Assembly: GCF_049803795.1 (NCBI RefSeq)
Contig: NZ_JBNAGJ010000003.1
Span: 248,001-312,000 of the forward strand
Direction: 5' to 3'
Source of the DNA: Thalassobius sp002708925
GTDB taxonomy: Bacteria > Pseudomonadota > Alphaproteobacteria > Rhodobacterales > Rhodobacteraceae
DNA length: 64,000 nucleotides
The position numbers and the translations under genes were made by a program. Below, piece by piece: positions 59,946 to 64,000 of this stretch (position 1 is its first letter; each line of letters begins with the position of its first letter). The notes under the pieces were generated by a model. It saw only the letters and a program-made list of their open reading frames with translations. It had not been told where the DNA came from and made no database searches.

Positions 59946-61595
59946 ATGCTGCGCAGCGTTGAAATCCGAGACATGTTGATCATCGACCGGCTGGATCTGG
60001 AATTCCAGCCCGGTCTGAACGTGCTGACCGGGGAAACCGGAGCGGGTAAGTCCATTCTGCTGGACAGTCTGGGCTTTGTTCTGGGCTGGCGGGGGCGGGC
60101 GGAACTGGTGCGCGCGGGCGCCGATCAGGGCGAGGTGCTGGCCGTGTTCGATCTGCCCATGGGCCATCCGGCGCACGCCGTTCTGGACGAGGCGGGCCTG
60201 CCCGGCGGGGATGAACTGATCCTGCGCCGGGTGAATCGCAAGGACGGGCGCAAAACCGCCTGGGTCAATGACCGGCGCTGCTCGGGCGAGGTGCTGCGGG
60301 CGCTTTCGGATACGCTGCTGGAACTGCACGGCCAGCATGACGATCGCGGCCTGCTGGACCCCAAGGGCCACCGCCTGCTGCTGGACACGTTCGGGGCCTA
60401 TCCGGGCAAACAGGATGCCGTGCGCCGCGCCTGGCGCGACTGGTCTGCCACGCGCAAGGCCCTGGCCGCCGCCGAAACCGCCCTGGCTGCCGTGCGCGAG
60501 GAAGAGGATTTCCTGCGCCATGCGGTGGACGAGCTGGACAAGCTGGCCCCGGCCCCCGGCGAGGAAACCGAGCTGGACACCAAGCGCCGCATGATGCAGG
60601 GCGCTGAACGTATTCGCGACGATGTGGCCAAGGCTTTGCAGGCATTGGGCAATGACGGGGCCGAGGGCGCGATGGGCGATGCGCTGCGCTGGCTGGAAGG
60701 CGTGTCAGACAAGGCCGAGGGCGTTCTGGACGGGGCGATTGATGCTCTGGGCCGGGCTTTTGCTGAATTGTCCGACGCCACGGCGGGGGTGGAAACTGCG
60801 CTGGATGGGCTGCATTTCAACCCGCATGAATTGGAAGAGGTCGAAGAGCGCCTGTTCGCGATCCGGGCCGCTGCGCGCAAACACTCGGTGCTGCCGGACG
60901 ATCTGGGCGCGCTGGCCGAGGAACTGCGCGGACGGCTGAATGCGCTGGATCAGGGGGATGCGGATCTGGCCCGCCTGCGCTCCGAGGTCAGCCAGGCCGA
61001 AACCACCTATACCGCCGCCGCCGCCGCGCTGTTCACGGCCCGCACCGAGGCCGCGCAGCGTCTGGACCGTGCCGTTGCCGCCGAACTGGCCCCGCTGAAA
61101 ATGGAGCGCGCGGTGTTCCAGACCCGCTTTGCCTCGGCCGAGCCTGGCCCTGAGGGCACCGATCAGGTGGATTTCACCGTCGCCACCAACCCCGGCGCGC
61201 CGGCCGGCCCGCTGGCCAAGATCGCCTCGGGGGGCGAGCTAAGCCGTTTCCTGCTGGCGCTGAAGGTCTGTCTAAGCCAGCATCAGGACGGCGTGACCCT
61301 GATTTTCGATGAAATCGACCGCGGGGTCGGCGGCGCGACGGCGGATGCCGTGGGACGCAGGCTGGCCGCGCTGGCGGATGGCGGGCAGGTGCTGGTGGTG
61401 ACGCACTCGCCCCAGGTGGCCGCCTTGGGCGCGCATCACTGGCGGGTGGAAAAACGGGTCGAGGGGGGGATGACCACCTCGACTGTGGTGCCGCTGACAG
61501 CCGAGCAACGCGTGGATGAAATCGCGCGCATGGTATCGGGCGACACGATCACCGAAGAGGCGCGCGGCGCGGCCAAATCCCTGCTGGGCGGGTAG
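59946..61595 (+). CDS. recN: DNA repair ATPase RecN
   Basis: A 549-aa SMC-like protein. Walker A is GETGAGKSILLDS near the N-terminus. Central coiled coils (about 150-360) are rich in Ala/Glu/Arg. The C-terminal signature is ASGGELSRFLLALK with Walker B LIFDEIDRGVGGATADAVG. It acts early in double-strand break repair. No SOS box is seen in the 24-bp gap after bamD, so it may be transcribed mainly with bamD or from an internal promoter. Confidence 0.96.
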   Translation: MLRSVEIRDMLIIDRLDLEFQPGLNVLTGETGAGKSILLDSLGFVLGWRGRAELVRAGADQGEVLAVFDLPMGHPAHAVLDEAGLPGGDELILRRVNRKDGRKTAWVNDRRCSGEVLRALSDTLLELHGQHDDRGLLDPKGHRLLLDTFGAYPGKQDAVRRAWRDWSATRKALAAAETALAAVREEEDFLRHAVDELDKLAPAPGEETELDTKRRMMQGAERIRDDVAKALQALGNDGAEGAMGDALRWLEGVSDKAEGVLDGAIDALGRAFAELSDATAGVETALDGLHFNPHELEEVEERLFAIRAAARKHSVLPDDLGALAEELRGRLNALDQGDADLARLRSEVSQAETTYTAAAAALFTARTEAAQRLDRAVAAELAPLKMERAVFQTRFASAEPGPEGTDQVDFTVATNPGAPAGPLAKIASGGELSRFLLALKVCLSQHQDGVTLIFDEIDRGVGGATADAVGRRLAALADGGQVLVVTHSPQVAALGAHHWRVEKRVEGGMTTSTVVPLTAEQRVDEIARMVSGDTITEEARGAAKSLLGG

Positions 61596-61597
61596 TT

Positions 61598-62971
61598 TCA
61601 GTTTCCGCGCACCATTTTGCCGGGATTCATGATGTTCTGCGGGTCCATCGCGCGTTTCAGCTGCCCCATGACGTCCCAGGCCTGACCATGTTCGGCCTCC
61701 ATATATTTCAGCTTACCCACGCCGATCCCGTGTTCGCCCGTGGCGGTGCCGCCCATTGCCAACGCCCGTTCCACCATGCGATGCGACAGATCCTCGGCGG
61801 CCGAGACTTCGGCGGGATTATCCTGATCGAACAATAGGATAGAGTGGAAATTTCCATCTCCCACATGGCCCAGAATGGGGCCAGTGATCGGCGAGGCGGC
61901 GATCTCGGCGCGGGTTTCATTGACCGCCTCGGCCAGACGCGAGATCGGCACGCAGATGTCCGTCACGATCGAGCGCGCTCCGGGTTTCGAGGCCATGACC
62001 GCCCAATGCGCATGATGGCGCATCGTCCACAGCGCGGTGCGATCCTCGGGTTTGGTGGCCCATTCAAAGCCTTTGCCGCCGTGATCGGCCACGATGTCGC
62101 CAAAGGTTTCGGCCTGTTCCTCGACCCCGGCCTCAGACCCGTGGAATTCCACCATCAGATGCGGGGATTCGGGCATGTTGGAGCCAGAATAGCTGTTAAA
62201 GGCCGCTGCGGTGGCCGCATCCACGAATTCGATCCGCGCCATGGGAATGCCCATCTGAATCGTGTCGATCACCGCATTCACCGCGTCCTCAATCCGGTCA
62301 AAGGCGCAGACGGCGGCGGTGATGGCCTCGGGCTGGCCGCGCAGGCGCAGGGTTAGCTCGGTGATCAGGCCAAGCGTGCCCTCGGCGCCGACGAACAGGC
62401 CGGTCAGATCGTAGCCGGCGCTGGATTTACGCGCGCGGGTGCCGGTGCGGATGATCCGCCCGTCGGCCGTTACCACCTGTAGCCCCAGCACATTGTCGCG
62501 CATCGTGCCGTAACGCACCGCCGTGGTGCCGCTGGCCCGCGTCGAGGCCATCCCCCCAAGGGACGCATTCGCCCCCGGATCCACCGGAAAAAACAGCCCC
62601 GTGGCGCGCAGTTCGGTGTTCAGCTCTTCGCGGGTGATGCCGGGCTGAACGGCGACGTCCATGTCCTCGGGCGAGAGGCGCAGGATTTTGTTCATGTTCC
62701 GGAAATCCACCGAAATCCCCCCCGAAAACGCCTGCGCCTGCCCTTCGAGCGAGGTGCCAGCCCCCCAGGCCACAATGGGGCAGCCGTGGCGCGCGCAGAT
62801 CTTGACGATTTCGCTCACTTCTTCGGCGCTTTGCGGATAGGCCACCCCATCGGGGGGTGTCAGGGGAAAATGCGTCTCGGATGCGCCATGTTGTTCCAGA
62901 TCGGACTTGGACAGGCTAAGCCGTTGTCCTAGTAAGTTAGATAGCTCCTCAAGCGCGGTCTGGATGGCCAT
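61598..62971 (-). CDS. GlcD-type FAD-linked oxidase (D-lactate/glycolate dehydrogenase family)
   Basis: A 457-aa FAD_binding_4 oxidase. The ATG at 62971 (MAIQTALEELSNLLG) has GGAGG eight bases upstream. PIVAWGAGTSLEGQ and VDPGANASLGGMASTRASGTTAVRYGTMRDNVLGL are the FAD-binding segments. The C-terminal GHVGDGNFHSILLFD and GEHGIGVGKLKYM carry the metal/substrate histidines. The substrate is probably D-lactate or another D-2-hydroxy acid. Convergent with recN (stops two bases apart). Confidence 0.93.
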   Translation of the reverse strand: MAIQTALEELSNLLGQRLSLSKSDLEQHGASETHFPLTPPDGVAYPQSAEEVSEIVKICARHGCPIVAWGAGTSLEGQAQAFSGGISVDFRNMNKILRLSPEDMDVAVQPGITREELNTELRATGLFFPVDPGANASLGGMASTRASGTTAVRYGTMRDNVLGLQVVTADGRIIRTGTRARKSSAGYDLTGLFVGAEGTLGLITELTLRLRGQPEAITAAVCAFDRIEDAVNAVIDTIQMGIPMARIEFVDAATAAAFNSYSGSNMPESPHLMVEFHGSEAGVEEQAETFGDIVADHGGKGFEWATKPEDRTALWTMRHHAHWAVMASKPGARSIVTDICVPISRLAEAVNETRAEIAASPITGPILGHVGDGNFHSILLFDQDNPAEVSAAEDLSHRMVERALAMGGTATGEHGIGVGKLKYMEAEHGQAWDVMGQLKRAMDPQNIMNPGKMVRGN

Positions 62972-63056
62972 GGTTTTCCTCCGGATTGTGCTGGGCAACT
63001 TAGGCTAAGCGCGCGGGCCGGAAAAGCGAATTCCACAGCCCGCCAGAGGTTCGGTG

Positions 63057-64000
63057 ATGGCGTTACAATTGGGCAAAGTTCTGGCCAGCGTGGCCGCCCA
63101 GGCCGGGCAATCCGTGGCCGAGGCCTTTGCCTTGATGCGCCGCCAGGGGCCCAGCCAGTTTCAATTCTGGCTGATTGCTCTGGCCATCGGAATCGGTGCG
63201 GGGTTTGCCGCGCTGTTTTTCCGCAAGGGGATTGATGCGCTTCAGGCGTGGCTTTATGGCACGCAGGATGTGGCGCATCTGCACAGCTTTGCGCAGACGC
63301 TGCCCTGGTACTGGATTTTGGGCATTCCGATTGTGGGCGGGCTGGTGACGGGCATCGTGCTGCACCTGTTCACGCCGGACGGACGGGTGCGTTCGGTGGC
63401 CGATGTGATCGAGGGCGCGGCCATGCGTGACGGCCGGGTCGAGGGCAAGGCGGGGATTGCCTCGGCCTTTGCGTCGCTGGTGACGCTGTCCACGGGCGGG
63501 TCCACAGGGCGCGAGGGGCCGGTGGTGCATATGGCCTCGGTGATTTCGTCCTGGGTCAGCGAACGCATCCATGCCGATGGGATCACTGGGCGCGATCTGC
63601 TGGGCTGCGCGGTGGCGGCGGCCGTTTCCGCCAGTTTCAACGCGCCCATCGCCGGGGCGCTGTTCGCGCTGGAGGTGGTGCTGCGCCATTTCGCGGTCCA
63701 TGCCTTTGCCCCCATCGTGATCGCCAGCGTGGCGGGCACGATCATCAACCGGCTGGAATTCGGAGGCGTCACGGAATTTCTGCTGCCCCCCGGCAATACG
63801 CTGGAATTCTATGTCGAGCTGCCGGCCTTTTTGCTGCTGGGGCTGCTGTGCGGGGTGGTGGCCTTTGCCCTGATGCGCACCGTTTTCATCGTCGAGGACG
63901 CGGCCAACCAGATTCAGACGGGCACGGGGATGCCGCGCTGGCTGCGGCCGGCGGTGTCGGGGGCCTTGCTGGGGCTGCTGGCCATCGCGTTCCCGCATAT
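63057..64000 (+). CDS. ClC-family chloride channel/transporter, 3'-truncated
   Basis: It runs off the window end; 314 codons are seen. The ATG at 63057 (MALQLGKVLASVAAQ) follows AGAGGT. Several TM helices are visible, with the ClC motifs STGGSTGREGPVVHMAS (the gating glutamate in GREGP) and SFNAPIAGALFALEVVL. Whether it is a channel or a Cl-/H+ antiporter depends on residues outside the window. It is divergent from the GlcD-type gene. Confidence 0.92.
   Translation, partial: MALQLGKVLASVAAQAGQSVAEAFALMRRQGPSQFQFWLIALAIGIGAGFAALFFRKGIDALQAWLYGTQDVAHLHSFAQTLPWYWILGIPIVGGLVTGIVLHLFTPDGRVRSVADVIEGAAMRDGRVEGKAGIASAFASLVTLSTGGSTGREGPVVHMASVISSWVSERIHADGITGRDLLGCAVAAAVSASFNAPIAGALFALEVVLRHFAVHAFAPIVIASVAGTIINRLEFGGVTEFLLPPGNTLEFYVELPAFLLLGLLCGVVAFALMRTVFIVEDAANQIQTGTGMPRWLRPAVSGALLGLLAIAFPH

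Noticed and set aside
58953..60521. 522-aa open frame antisense to bamD and recN
   Set aside because: Both sense genes are unmistakable; the antisense frame has no family resemblance or ribosome site.

Overview
The window is a GC-rich stretch of an alphaproteobacterial chromosome, most likely from Rhodobacteraceae (Rhodobacter/Roseobacter group). Support comes from the division and cell-wall (dcw) gene order with a DUF2484 gene next to murB, an RpoH of the Rhodobacter type, FdxA, CarD, MmcB, a tRNA-His with the alphaproteobacterial G1-U72/A73 acceptor end, SOS boxes of the GTTC-N7-GTTC type, and a DUF1127 gene followed by CcsR ('cuckoo') small RNA hairpins. I see no phage, insertion sequence, integron or CRISPR array.

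Layout. 1-5.4 kb: a truncated COG0523 metal GTPase with its DUF1826 partner, an unrecognised 563-aa protein made of two diverged copies of one unit, a Tat-exported metallo-beta-lactamase-fold hydrolase and an NYN-domain protein. 5.4-7.7 kb: a riboflavin operon, ribBX-ribH-nusB. 7.8-13.1 kb: small membrane and DUF proteins, SOS-controlled mmcB, tRNA-His, rluD, rpoH with a possible heat-shock promoter, and a glyoxalase remnant. 13-24 kb: housekeeping genes (YHS protein, YqaA-like protein, pepF, FAH-family hydrolase, lysophospholipase-like hydrolase with an SCP2 protein, TPR protein, SUV3-like helicase, S4 protein, fdxA, carD) and two identical tRNA-Gly genes. 24-32 kb: MAPEG protein, pyruvate carboxylase, a rhodanese, an alpha-hydroxy-acid dehydrogenase, and a UvrD/PcrA helicase with an SOS box.

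32.1-32.9 kb is the most striking non-coding region. A DUF1127 gene with a sigma-32-like promoter is followed on the minus strand by eight hairpins, grouped as four two-hairpin units. Every hairpin presents the same 15-nt loop, which contains CCUCCUCCC, an anti-Shine-Dalgarno-like motif. This matches the CcsR1-4 system described in Rhodobacter sphaeroides. rpoH lies in the same window.

34.1-61.6 kb: mrp is followed by a long non-coding leader with GGGA repeats, a DnaA box and a terminator-like hairpin (resembling the UpsM sRNA leader). Then comes the dcw cluster mraZ-rsmH-ftsL-ftsI-murE-murF-mraY-murD-ftsW-murG-murC-DUF2484-murB-ddl-ftsQ-ftsA-ftsZ, followed by lpxC, bamD and recN. Three genes interrupt it: an antisense flavoprotein (murD/ftsW), an APC permease (murC/DUF2484), and an RTX-repeat protein between ftsA and ftsZ. 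The window ends with a GlcD-type FAD oxidase and a truncated ClC chloride channel.

Together the genes cover peptidoglycan precursor synthesis and division, lipid A and outer-membrane assembly, riboflavin synthesis, DNA repair under LexA, and a stress arm built on RpoH and anti-SD small RNAs.
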